64,000 nt of DNA from CAWJEL01 sp964647255 (GTDB lineage: Bacteria; Chloroflexota; Anaerolineae; CG2-30-64-16), in the NCBI GenBank assembly GCA_964647255.1, contig CAZYGI010000009.1, positions 19,555 through 83,554 on the forward strand, in the 5' to 3' direction. Within the stretch, counting starts at the first letter, position 1; each line of letters opens with the position of its first letter. The notes beneath the pieces are model-generated. The model had not been told where the DNA came from, ran no database searches, and saw only the letters and a program-made list of their open reading frames with translations. A program made the translations under genes and the position numbers. Below, one piece after another: positions 37,226 to 46,700 of this stretch.

Positions 37226-39694
37226 GTGAATATCATGGGGCAGATTGCCGTTTATCCGACGCCGGGGGCGCCTGTTGCCCGGCTATCCGAGTTGGCGCAC
37301 AACCTTTGGTGGATTTGGAATCCAGCCGCCCAGGCGCTGTTCGAGATGATTGACCCGGAGCTGTGGACGCTGGTTAACCACAACCCGGTCAAATTCCTGC
37401 GGCGGGTCAGCCAGCGCAAGCTGGATGCGGCAGCGGCCGACCCGGCCTACCTGGCGCATTACGCGGCCGTGATGACCGCACTAGATGCGTACATGCACCC
37501 GGCTGCGCCGACGTGGTACTCCCACACCCACGGCGACGCGGCCGATCGCCTGATCGCCTATTTCTCCGCCGAATTCGGCCTGCACGAGTCGCTGCCGATC
37601 TATTCGGGCGGCCTGGGCATCCTGTCCGGTGACCACTGCAAAACCGCCAGCGATCTGGGCCTGCCGTTCGTCGGCGTCGGCTTCCTCTATCCGCAGGGTT
37701 ACTTCACCCAACAGATTGACGCGGACGGTCGGCAGCAGGCGATCTACGAGAAGCTGGATTTCGCCGACGCGCCGGCGACCCCCGCGCTCGGTCCGGACGG
37801 TAAGCAGGTCACGATCAGCGTCGAGCTGCCCGGCCGCACCGTCTACGCCAAGGTCTGGCGGCTCCAGGTAGGCCGCATCCCGCTCTACTTGATGGACACC
37901 GACGTGGCGCAGAACGCGCCCGGCGACCGGGAGCTTTCGGCCCGGCTCTACGGCGGCGACCAGCAGATGCGCGTCTCGCAGGAGATCGTGCTGGGCATCG
38001 GCGGCGTGCGGGCGCTGCGGGCGTTGGGCCTCAAGCCGTCGGTCTGGCACATGAACGAAGGCCACGCGGCGTTCTTACAGCTCGAACGCATCCGTGAGCT
38101 CGTGGAGGGCAAGGGGCTGCCGTTCGACACCGCGTTGTGGGCGGCACGCGCCGACTCGCTCTTCACCACTCATACCCCCGTGCCCGCCGGCAACGACGCG
38201 TTCCCGTTCGATCTGATGGAGCGGTTCTTCGGCAACTACTGGGGCCGCCTGGGCCTGGATCGGGAACGCTTCATGGCGCTCGGCCGGTGGGAGCAGCCGT
38301 GGGGCTGGCAGTTCAGCATGACCGTGTTGGCGCTGCGCACCGCCGGCCTGGCGAACGGCGTCAGCGAGCTGCACGGCCAGGTCTCGCGGAAGATGTGGCG
38401 GGCGCTGTGGCCCGACGTGCCGTTGCCGGAGGTGCCCATCGGTTATGTCACCAACGGCGTCCACACCGACACCTGGTTGGACCCCGAACTCGCCACGCTG
38501 CTTGACCGCTATCTCGGCGCGGCGTGGCGCGATGGGCTCGACGATCGGGCCACCTGGGCCGCCGTGACCGCCATCCCGGACGCCGAACTGTGGGCGCAGC
38601 ATGCCGCGGCCAAGCGCCGGATGATCGCGTTCGTGCGCGAGCGGCTGGTGAAACGGCTGATGCGCCTGAACGCGGGCCCGGCCGAGGTCAACGCAGCCGC
38701 GGCCGTGTTGGATCCGAACGCGTTCACCATCGGGTTCGCGCGGCGCTTTGCCACCTACAAGCGCGCCACCCTGATCTTCCGCGACCAGGAGCGGCTCAAG
38801 CGGCTGCTTAACGACCCGGCGCGGCCGATGCAGATCGTCTTCGCCGGCAAGGCGCATCCGGCGGACGAACCCGGCAAGGCGTTCATCCAGCAGATTTACC
38901 AACTAAGCCAGCAGCCAGGCTTCGCGGGCAAGATTGTCTTCGTCGAGGATTATGACGCCAACATCGCCCGACACCTGGTATCGGGCGTGGACGTGTGGCT
39001 GAACAACCCGCGACGGCCGTTGGAGGCCAGCGGGACCAGCGGCCAGAAGGCCGGGCTGAACGGTGTGCCGAATTTCAGCGTGCTGGATGGCTGGTGGCGC
39101 GAGGGGTACGACGGCCGCAACGGTTGGGCCATCGGCGCCGAGCGCGAGTACACCAGCGAAGCCGCGCAGGACGAGGCCGACGCGCTGTCGCTCTACCAGA
39201 CGCTGGAGCAGGTGCTCATTCCGCGCTTCTTTGAGCGCGATGCAGTCGGGCTGCCGGCGAGTTGGCTGGCGGCGATGCGCGATTCGATGGCGACCGTCGG
39301 CCCGGACTACAGCTTCGATCGCATGCTGAAGGAATATGCGCACGCCTACTACCTGCCTGCAGGTCTGCTGGGCCGCAAGGTGGGCAATGGCCACTTCGCC
39401 GGTGCGCAGGCGCTGGCGGCTTGGGAAGATCGCGTCGCGGCCGCCTGGGCAGGCGTCACGATCAGCGCCGGCAGCCCGGTCCAAGGCGAAATGTCCGTGG
39501 GGAAGCCGCTGACGATCCGGGCCCGGCTGGCGTGTGCGCCGCTCAGCCCCGAAGATGTCGCGGTCGAGCTGGTGTTCGGCCGGCCCGCTGAGGGAGATGA
39601 CCTGGCTGATGCAACCGTTGTGCCGATGCACCTGACTGGCAAGCCCGCCGACGGAGCGGCGTTCAACTACGAGGGCTCATTCGACTCGGCGTAA
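37226..39694 (+). CDS. glgP: Alpha-glucan phosphorylase, truncated by an in-frame stop
   Basis: This 822-residue GT35 enzyme of the short bacterial type releases glucose 1-phosphate from glycogen or maltodextrin. It has the DUF3417-type N-terminus (LAHNLWWIWNPAAQ), FSAEFGLHESLPIYSGGLGILSGDH, and the PLP region EASGTSGQKAGLNGVPNFSVLDGWW. The frame stops at TAA 39692-39694 inside the final beta-rich domain, but 29 in-frame codons follow that look like the normal end (see 39695). The catalytic core is complete. GTG start at 37226 with GGAGG upstream. Confidence 0.93.
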   Translation: MNIMGQIAVYPTPGAPVARLSELAHNLWWIWNPAAQALFEMIDPELWTLVNHNPVKFLRRVSQRKLDAAAADPAYLAHYAAVMTALDAYMHPAAPTWYSHTHGDAADRLIAYFSAEFGLHESLPIYSGGLGILSGDHCKTASDLGLPFVGVGFLYPQGYFTQQIDADGRQQAIYEKLDFADAPATPALGPDGKQVTISVELPGRTVYAKVWRLQVGRIPLYLMDTDVAQNAPGDRELSARLYGGDQQMRVSQEIVLGIGGVRALRALGLKPSVWHMNEGHAAFLQLERIRELVEGKGLPFDTALWAARADSLFTTHTPVPAGNDAFPFDLMERFFGNYWGRLGLDRERFMALGRWEQPWGWQFSMTVLALRTAGLANGVSELHGQVSRKMWRALWPDVPLPEVPIGYVTNGVHTDTWLDPELATLLDRYLGAAWRDGLDDRATWAAVTAIPDAELWAQHAAAKRRMIAFVRERLVKRLMRLNAGPAEVNAAAAVLDPNAFTIGFARRFATYKRATLIFRDQERLKRLLNDPARPMQIVFAGKAHPADEPGKAFIQQIYQLSQQPGFAGKIVFVEDYDANIARHLVSGVDVWLNNPRRPLEASGTSGQKAGLNGVPNFSVLDGWWREGYDGRNGWAIGAEREYTSEAAQDEADALSLYQTLEQVLIPRFFERDAVGLPASWLAAMRDSMATVGPDYSFDRMLKEYAHAYYLPAGLLGRKVGNGHFAGAQALAAWEDRVAAAWAGVTISAGSPVQGEMSVGKPLTIRARLACAPLSPEDVAVELVFGRPAEGDDLADATVVPMHLTGKPADGAAFNYEGSFDSA

Positions 39695-39784
39695 AGAGGC
39701 GCCTTCGCCTACGGCATCCGCGTCCGGCCGCATCATACCGACCTGCCCAACCCATTCGCACTGCCGCTGGTGAAGTGGGCATAG
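39695..39784 (+). pseudogene. Detached in-frame C-terminus of glgP
   Basis: Directly after the TAA the same frame continues RGAFAYGIRVRPHHTDLP and ends in LVKWA before TAG 39782-39784. This is the ending expected of this phosphorylase family, so the TAA is a nonsense mutation, a sequencing error or a readthrough site. Confidence 0.75.
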
Positions 39785-39792
39785 TTTAGAAG

Positions 39793-39828
39793 GGAGGTTT
39801 GGGCGGTCAGGCCGTCCAAACCTCCTTT
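39793..39828 (+). terminator. Terminator after glgP
   Basis: GGAGGTTTGGGCGG pairs with CCGTCCAAACCTCC (39793-39806 and about 39812-39825) around a 5-nt loop, followed by TTT. It begins nine bases after the second glgP stop, supporting the longer ancestral gene end. Confidence 0.75.
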
Positions 39829-39841
39829 CCCCTCGCGCATT

Positions 39842-41236
39842 ATGAACGACGACCTTGGGGCTTTGAGCGATCGCGAGATCGAAGTGCTGAAGCTGGTGGC
39901 CACCGGCGCGACCAATCAGCAGATCGCGCGCGCCCTGGTGATCAGCCCCAATACGGTCAAAGTTCACCTGCGCAACATCTTCGAGAAGCTCGGTGTGCAG
40001 AGCCGCACCGAGGCAACCATGGAGGCGGTGCGCCGCGGGCTGGTCAGTGTGCCGGGTGCGCTGCTGACCGCGCCCGAGGCGAGCAGCAGCCAGGTTGAGG
40101 TGACGGCGCCCACGGCTGCGGACGCGTCGGCGAAGCCGCCCGTCGTGGTGGATCTGCCTGTGGCCGGCCGGCGGCCGGTCGCGCCGTGGCAGCGGGTCTA
40201 TCTGTTTGCGGCGCTCCTTGCGGTGATTGCCGCCGCCCTGGCGCCCGCCTGGTGGCGTGCGCGCGGCCAAAGAGCGCCGCTGACCCCCTTCAGCGACGTG
40301 GGCCAGCCGCAAGTCGCGGCGGCGCCCCGGCCGGATGTCGCGCGCTGGACCGCGAAAGCTCCGCTGCCTGAGCCGCGCAGCCGCCTGGCGCTGATCGCCG
40401 CCGACCAGAAATTGTACGCCATCGGCGGCGAGACCGCGAGCGGCGTGAGCAGCCAGGTCACCATCTACGATCCGGACAGCAACGGCTGGCTGGCGGGGCC
40501 GGCCAAGCCGACGGCGGTGGCGAACGTGGCGGGTGCATTACTCGACGGCCGCATCTACGTACCAGGCGGCACCACCGCGTCCGGCAGCGTGACCAACGCG
40601 CTGGAGGTCTACGATCCCAAGGCGGCGACCTGGACGACGCGCGCCAGCCTGCCCGTGCCGTTGACCGCCTACGGGTTAGCGGCCCTGAACGGCCAGCTCT
40701 ATCTCTTCGGCGGTTGGGATGGCGCCGCGTACCGCGCAGAAACTTATGTCTACGATCCCGCTCACGATGCCTGGTCGCAGGCCGCGCCGATGCCGGCCCC
40801 GCGCGCTTTCCTGGCCGCAAGTGCGCTGGGCGATGGAATCTACGTGGTCGGCGGGTATGACGGACAACGGGAGCTCGACACGGTGGCGCTCTACCGGCCG
40901 GCTGACGAAGGGGCTGCCGGTGGCCCATGGACGGCGCGGGCGCCGCTGAGCCAGCCGCGCGGCGGCTTAGGGCTGACGACGATCGGGACGCGGCTGTATG
41001 CGGTGGGCGGGGGCTGGACTGCGGCGCTGGCGTTCAATGAACAGTACGACGCCAAGGTGAATGCGTGGTCCCGCATCGGGACGCCGGTGGTGCCCTCCTG
41101 GCGCAACCTGGGCCTGGCCGCGCTGGACAACACGTTGTACGCGGTCGGCGGCTGGAGCGGCGCGTACCTCAACCGAGTTGAATCCTACCTGGCGCTGCTC
41201 CGCCAGATGTTGCCCCTGGGTGGCGGCGGAAAATAG
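39842..41236 (+). CDS. Membrane-anchored LuxR-type regulator with extracellular kelch propeller
   Basis: A 464-residue protein with three parts. Residues 6-65 are a LuxR/NarL HTH (LSDREIEVLKLVATGATNQQIAR, then ISPNTVKVHLRNIFEKLGV). A Pro/Ala linker leads to one transmembrane helix at about 119-137. Residues 168-450 hold about six kelch repeats with the GG...Y.V...W.....MP pattern. This topology puts the DNA-binding domain inside and a beta-propeller outside, so it could be a one-component transmembrane receptor. No ribosome binding site is obvious. It follows glgP but is separated by a terminator. Confidence 0.85.
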   Translation: MNDDLGALSDREIEVLKLVATGATNQQIARALVISPNTVKVHLRNIFEKLGVQSRTEATMEAVRRGLVSVPGALLTAPEASSSQVEVTAPTAADASAKPPVVVDLPVAGRRPVAPWQRVYLFAALLAVIAAALAPAWWRARGQRAPLTPFSDVGQPQVAAAPRPDVARWTAKAPLPEPRSRLALIAADQKLYAIGGETASGVSSQVTIYDPDSNGWLAGPAKPTAVANVAGALLDGRIYVPGGTTASGSVTNALEVYDPKAATWTTRASLPVPLTAYGLAALNGQLYLFGGWDGAAYRAETYVYDPAHDAWSQAAPMPAPRAFLAASALGDGIYVVGGYDGQRELDTVALYRPADEGAAGGPWTARAPLSQPRGGLGLTTIGTRLYAVGGGWTAALAFNEQYDAKVNAWSRIGTPVVPSWRNLGLAALDNTLYAVGGWSGAYLNRVESYLALLRQMLPLGGGGK

Positions 41237-41240
41237 GGAA

Positions 41241-41286
41241 CGGACGATAGACGATGGATCGTCCGTCGTCAATGGTCTATCGTCCG
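41241..41286. repeat. Inverted heptad word array
   Basis: Arms CGGACGATAGAC (41241-41252) and its exact complement (41275-41286) enclose words like gatggatc. It fills the gap between two convergent genes and may act as a terminator for both. Confidence 0.75.
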
Positions 41287-41290
41287 CCCG

Positions 41291-42259
41291 TCACAGCGCC
41301 GGGCGTGCGAGCTTCTGGATCTTCGGCAGCGTCTCGCGCCAGGTGATTTGGGAGAGGCCGAGCTTCTGGCGCAGTTGATCAAGCGGCATCCCATTGCGAT
41401 AGTCGCGCACCGCCGCGGTCCACCGCAACTGCTCGAATGACACCCCGCCCGCGACGCCGGTCGCCGCCGCCAGATCCTCCAGCACATACTCCAAATTTCG
41501 CGCCGTGCACTCGAAGAGATACTCGGCAGGCTTGTATTCGCGCAGATACTGCTTATAAGCCGGCGCAAAGTTTGGGCCGAGCGCCAGCTTGCGTTCCTTC
41601 AAGGTCTTGCGCGGATCGGGATAGCGCACGTAGAGCACCGGCGCCTGCGGGTTCGACAGGTCAATGTGCTCCAGCTTGATCTCCATGCACTCCCCTTTTT
41701 TGATCCCGGTCTGCAGCATCAACGTCACCAGCAGGTAGGGCCGGGCATCCGGCTTCGGCGCCCACAACAGATCCTGCGCGGTCCGCAGCAGCGCGTTCAC
41801 CTGGTCATCATAAAGCAGCTCCGGCAGCGGGGTGGTTGGGCGCTCATGGATCAACGGCGCGGCCGGATCGCTGGGAATCGCCCCCGCTTCGGCCAGCCAG
41901 CCAAAAAACACCTTCAGCGTCGTCAGCCGCCGCGCATAGGACTTGGGGCTGCACGGCACCCCGCGGTCGGCCCGCAGCCAGGCCATGAAACGCTCGAGAT
42001 CGGCCTGACCGACCGCACCGATGCGCCGATCCGCGGACATGTGCTTGCTGAACAGGCGCAGGTCGGCCTGGAAAGCCTTGATCGTGTTCTCGGAGAAGCC
42101 CTGGCGGAGCATGTGACTGTGAAAAGCGGTCGCGGCGGCAGCAAGCGTGGAGTCCGCGGTTAAATCCATCGGCGCTGAGGCGGCCGGGCGAACCTTTTCC
42201 CCGTCCACACCCTCGCTCGGCTTGCCCTTGGTGAAGAGGGCGAGTTGTTCACCGGACAT
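41291..42259 (-). CDS. Tyrosine-recombinase-like protein lacking catalytic residues
   Basis: This 322-residue protein has the SAM-like core-binding domain (about residues 38-125) and the recombinase C-terminal fold (about 145-318). The catalytic set is broken: the TG-x-R position is Lys187 in TGIKKGE, the HxLRH motif reads FEQLRW (only Arg279 kept), the third His is missing in KLGLS, and no Tyr is found in the last 30 residues. It may therefore bind DNA without cutting it. No attachment site or other phage gene is nearby, so it is not evidence of a prophage. Confidence 0.8.
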   Translation of the reverse strand: MSGEQLALFTKGKPSEGVDGEKVRPAASAPMDLTADSTLAAAATAFHSHMLRQGFSENTIKAFQADLRLFSKHMSADRRIGAVGQADLERFMAWLRADRGVPCSPKSYARRLTTLKVFFGWLAEAGAIPSDPAAPLIHERPTTPLPELLYDDQVNALLRTAQDLLWAPKPDARPYLLVTLMLQTGIKKGECMEIKLEHIDLSNPQAPVLYVRYPDPRKTLKERKLALGPNFAPAYKQYLREYKPAEYLFECTARNLEYVLEDLAAATGVAGGVSFEQLRWTAAVRDYRNGMPLDQLRQKLGLSQITWRETLPKIQKLARPAL

Positions 42260-42411
42260 CGCGGCCTCCGATCAAGTCACAAATTAACATCACTTCCCGG
42301 TTGACTTTCGTATAGACCAATTACGCGTAAGATACCAGGAGAGTAACCGTTTGTCAAGGCCGATCTTGTGCGCGATAATCGCCCGAAATCGGCATCGCAG
42401 CAAGGTGTTAC

Positions 42412-42816
42412 GTGTCCCAAACAAGACGTCTCTGGCTGGCCCGGGCCCTCATCGGCCTGGTTTTTCTGTGGAATGTCCAGTGTGCGCTCGCTTTCCTGAT
42501 CACGCCGGAGCGGTACGCGCCCGGCTTCGAGTTGAGCGGCGCGGCGGGCGAGGCGATGGTGCGCGGGATGGCGGTGCTCTTCCTGATGTGGAACGTGCCT
42601 TACGCTGTGGCGCTATGGCAGCCGGTGCGACACCGCGTTTCGCTTTATGAGGCGATTGCGATGCAGACGATCGGCCTGCTCGGCGAGAGCCTGATCCTGA
42701 TCGCCTTGGGCGCGGGCCACCTGACCGCCGCCAGCAGTGTGACCCGCTTCATTGCGTTCGATGGCGCGGGGTTGATCTTCTTGGTGCTGGCTGCATGGGT
42801 GACGAGAAGACGATGA
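42412..42816 (+). CDS. Four-helix integral membrane protein
   Basis: A 134-residue protein with four predicted helices (about residues 8-30, 48-68, 80-100, 112-131) and few polar loops. No family is recognised by eye. Start is GTG at 42412 with AAGGTG seven bases before it; a TTGACT at 42301 may be part of its promoter, but the spacing to a -10 is poor. Confidence 0.65.
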   Translation: MSQTRRLWLARALIGLVFLWNVQCALAFLITPERYAPGFELSGAAGEAMVRGMAVLFLMWNVPYAVALWQPVRHRVSLYEAIAMQTIGLLGESLILIALGAGHLTAASSVTRFIAFDGAGLIFLVLAAWVTRRR

Positions 42817-42823
42817 CTCAGCA

Positions 42824-43498
42824 TTATGTCGGCTGATCCAGGTCCCACCACTTCGACAGGCGACCATCGGAGCGCGGCGGCTGATCCGTGTAGTGCGAAA
42901 CGTCGTTGAACACCATCAGACGAGCACGCACGGGGCTCTTGAAATCCAGCACGTTCAGGCATGCCGGGGATTGATCCAGCCGGTCGCGATAGCCGCGCGC
43001 ATCGAAGCCGAGCAGGCTGCTGATGAGCAAACGGATCGTCGCCTTGTGCGACACCACCGCCACGTTCTCCCCATCGTGCTCCAACACGATCTCCCGGATC
43101 ACCGGCAGCGCCCGTGCCAACACACTGATCCCCGATTCGCCGCCGGCGGGGGCGAAGATGTAGGGGTCTTCCTCCCAGTCAGCGTATTCTTTTGCGTATT
43201 CGGTTTCGACATCCACCCGGCGCAGCCCTTCCCAGCGGCCATGATCAATCTCCCGTAGCCCGTCGCGCAGGATTGGCTTCAGGGCGTGTGGCTGGGCAAC
43301 GATGGAAGCAGTCGCCACCGTGCGCCGGAGCGGGCTGGCGTAGACAGCGGTCAGGTGGTCATCCGCCAGCCGCCGGGCCAGGGCGGCTGCTTGCGCCCGC
43401 CCGATGTCAGAAAGCTCCACATCAGTCGAGCCGGCAAAACGATCTTCTGCGGTGAGGACGGTGGCGCCGTGGCGGATCAGGAAAAGGCGTGTGGTCAT
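42824..43498 (-). CDS. Histidine phosphatase family protein
   Basis: A 224-residue phosphoglycerate-mutase-fold protein. The phosphohistidine motif LIRHGAT is near residue 7, YASPLRRTVATA and the Glu of LREIDHGRWEG follow, and the second catalytic His lies in VVSHKATIR. Such enzymes include alpha-ribazole phosphatase (CobC), small-molecule phosphatases and true mutases, which cannot be separated here. Start at 43498 has AGGAG eight bases upstream; a weak promoter with TATACT on the minus strand lies at 43544-43549. Confidence 0.9.
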   Translation of the reverse strand: MTTRLFLIRHGATVLTAEDRFAGSTDVELSDIGRAQAAALARRLADDHLTAVYASPLRRTVATASIVAQPHALKPILRDGLREIDHGRWEGLRRVDVETEYAKEYADWEEDPYIFAPAGGESGISVLARALPVIREIVLEHDGENVAVVSHKATIRLLISSLLGFDARGYRDRLDQSPACLNVLDFKSPVRARLMVFNDVSHYTDQPPRSDGRLSKWWDLDQPT

Positions 43499-43585
43499 GA
43501 AGCGGTCTCCTTCTCTGCGCAAAAGTGACGAGGGACGGTCGTGAGTATACCATGAACGCGACGCCGAGAAAAAGACGGAAAGGAA

Positions 43586-43614
43586 TTGAAAAGCCGTACA
43601 AAGCCTGCTATACT
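43586..43614 (+). promoter_or_regulatory. Promoter of the giant secreted protein gene
   Basis: TTGAAA (43586-43591), 17 bp, TATACT (43609-43614). The mRNA leader would be about 90 nt. Confidence 0.75.
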
Positions 43615-43711
43615 GATCCGCGTCGCACGGTGGCGCGGGCAGCACCGGCGGCGAATTGTTGCTTCTCCTCAGGTCTCCCGCACCTGGCGCCTTTTCTGCA
43701 CAGGAGGCCCT

Positions 43712-46700
43712 ATGATCCCCGTTCGTCACCCCGCGCTCGCCGTCGTCTTTGTTGCGACCATTTGCCTGGCCGCGCTGATGGCATTATCAGCGCCGGCCGC
43801 AGCGCACGCCGCGCCGTTCGTTCCCTCCAACCTTCCCAACCCGCTCACCATCGCCGGCAATCCGCTGCGGGTGACGGTCGGCGGGGACAGCAGCATCCAG
43901 GTCTACCACAGCCGCTGGGGCAGCTTTGGCCAGGTGTACGGTTGGGAGGATGGCAGCGCCGACAGCGGTATCTGGCTGCGGGTGGGCGATGAGCTCTACG
44001 GGCCGGACGCGTGCTTTACGGGCCGGTCAACGACGAACCTGTACATCGTGCGGCCCTGGACGCGCATCAGCCAGACCGGGCCGGCGGGCGCGGGCACCGC
44101 GGGCGATCCGTGGGTCGTCACAACCGTGCTCGATGCGGGGACGACCGGCATCCGCGTGACGCAGCGGGTGTCGTACGTGAACGGCCAGGACTACTTCCGG
44201 CTGCAATGGGACGCCGTTAATTTCTCCGGGAGCGCCAAAACCATCACGCTCTTCCATGCAGCCGACAGCTACTTCGCCAACGACGACTACGGCCAGGGGT
44301 ATCACGACCCGGCCAGCGGCGCGGTGGGCAGCTACGTTAGCAGCGGCCCATGGTACATGTTGTTTGTGCCTGCATCGCCCGCGACCGCGTACCAGGAAGG
44401 CTGGTTCTACGATATTTGGGACGGCATCGGCTACTGCGGCGACAATCAGACGTGCCCGGTGTCGGGATCATGCGATCCGGGGCCGGGCTTCGCTAACACC
44501 CTCGAGGCGGCCGGTGTGGACAACGGATTCGGCCTACAGTGGGAGCGGACACTCGGGTCGGGCGCCGCCGGGTCGCTGAGCGATTGGTGGACCTTCGGCA
44601 GCGTCCCCACCCTGCCCGGCCAAGAGCCGATGCCTACCCCGACCCCCACGTCTACGCGCACGCCGACGGCCACGCCTACGCCGACGGCCACCAGCACGGT
44701 GGAGGTGTGCAACCAGACGATCACGGCGCAGTACGGGCCACCCTCGGCGGCCAACACCTGGCAGCGATTCACGATCCCGCTAACTGCAGCAACATTCAGT
44801 GTGGACAGTGCCACATTTCAAAAGGTGATGGCGCAGGTTACGCAGTTTCGCATCCGCACCGAGATGCACGATGGGGCGGACGTCGGCGGGGTTGACAACG
44901 TAGCGGTTGGTTCGCGGTTCAGCACCGGATTCGATGCCGGGCCGGAGGGGTGGACGGCCGCCGGCGACGGCACGATGGAGTGGAAGTCGTCCGGCGGGAA
45001 CCCGAGCGGGTACCTGCAAGTCAGCGATTGGGCAACCGGGGATTGGCACTGGGCCGTCGCGCCGCTGAGTTGGGGGGGCGACTGGCGCAACGTGATTGGC
45101 GCCAACATCGGCTTTGACGTCAAAACTAACTACCCGGACTATGCCTCGGTCATCGAGATCAGTTGCACACAGACCAAACGCCTGACCCTGACGGCCGATC
45201 CGTTCGTCGTCCCACTCGGGGACAGCTCGAACATGACGGTGGGCCTGAGCGAGAGCGCGGCCCAGGCTGCCGTGGTGGCGTTGGAATCCAGTGCTTCCAG
45301 TTGCATCACTGTGCCTGCTTCCGCCACCGTGCCGCAGGGCCAAATCAGTGCGATGTTCCTGGCTCAGGCTGCGGGGGGCGCAACGCCGGGGTGCGAGGCG
45401 GTGATCACGGCCTCCCACGCGGTCTACGGCATCTCTCGGCTGACGCTGCGTGTGGCGAGCGCCACGCCAACGCCGACCACGACAGCATCGCCGACGCCCA
45501 CTGCGACCGTTACGCCGGGTGGCTGCGGCGGGCCGACCGAGGCCGGGACCGTCGTCCGCACGCTGGTCTATCACCAGATCACATCGCTAAGCCCCAACGG
45601 CGTGTGGGATACGCCACGCGGCGCGATCATCAGCGCCAACGGCCAGCGCGCCGCCTTCGCCGCCGGTTATGACCCAACGCGGTTCTACGTGATGAACGCT
45701 GACGGCTCCGGCGCGCCGCTCCAGGTTGACGTGCGCACGGGAGCGGAGGGGGTGGGCGCTGCGGAGGTTGCCCTCAGCGCGGACGGTTCGCGGCTGATCA
45801 CCGTGGGGGCGGAGAAAGACTACTGGATCGTGCGCGCGGTCAACGCCGACGGCAGCAACCTCCATCCGGTGATCACCCTGGGCCGCTATCTGGGCTTTCG
45901 GCTGTCGGGTGACGGCAGCCAGGTCTTCTTCCTCAACCCGGAGGATTTCGATCTCAACAGCCAACGCTACAAGGCCGGCCTGTACGCGGTCAGTGTGGAC
46001 AATCCGACGCAGGTGCGCAAAATCGTTGATCGCGATGCCATCGCTCAACTGTATGGCGTCGCCTCCGACGGCGTCCGCCCCGTTGGCACCGCATTTGGCG
46101 CCTCGCGCGACAGCAGCCGCTTCGCCTTCACCGCCTCCGTCCCCGATCATGGCGTGCGTGTCCTGCTCGTCAACGGCGACGGCAGCGGGCTAGCGGCGCA
46201 TCCGTTCCCAGACAACTACTTCTGGCAGGCGCCCAATGTCGCGATCAGCGGCGACGGCAGCAAGGTCTTCTACCTCGGCCAAAAAAGCCCCTGCTGCTCC
46301 GCCCCCTATGAGATGGGCGTGTTCGCTTACGGCAGCGGCGCCAGGACGGTGCTGAGCGACTACGGCGGCGGCAACACCGATAACCAGATCGCCCAGCTGA
46401 GTTACGACGGCTCCAAACTGTACTACGTTGGAATATTGTACAACACCGACGGCAGCGGCCGCCTTGAGCTGGCGATTCCAGGGCCCGGCTACGGCGGCGA
46501 CCCGCCATCCATCGTCAACGGCTACGGCCTGTTCATGGCTTCAATGAACGACGGCGCCACGCGCTTCCTGTACCGCCCCTTCTACAACTCCGGCGAGCCG
46601 CTCCAGCTTGCCACCCTGGATCTGAACCCCGCCGGCCTGGGGCCGGCGCCTGCGGTCACGGATCCGAAGATCGCACCGGCCTATGTGTTGGCCGACGGCA

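Noticed and set aside
41291..42259. Integrase as a sign of a prophage or genomic island
   Set aside because: Catalytic residues are absent, and there is no tRNA, attachment repeat or phage gene nearby.
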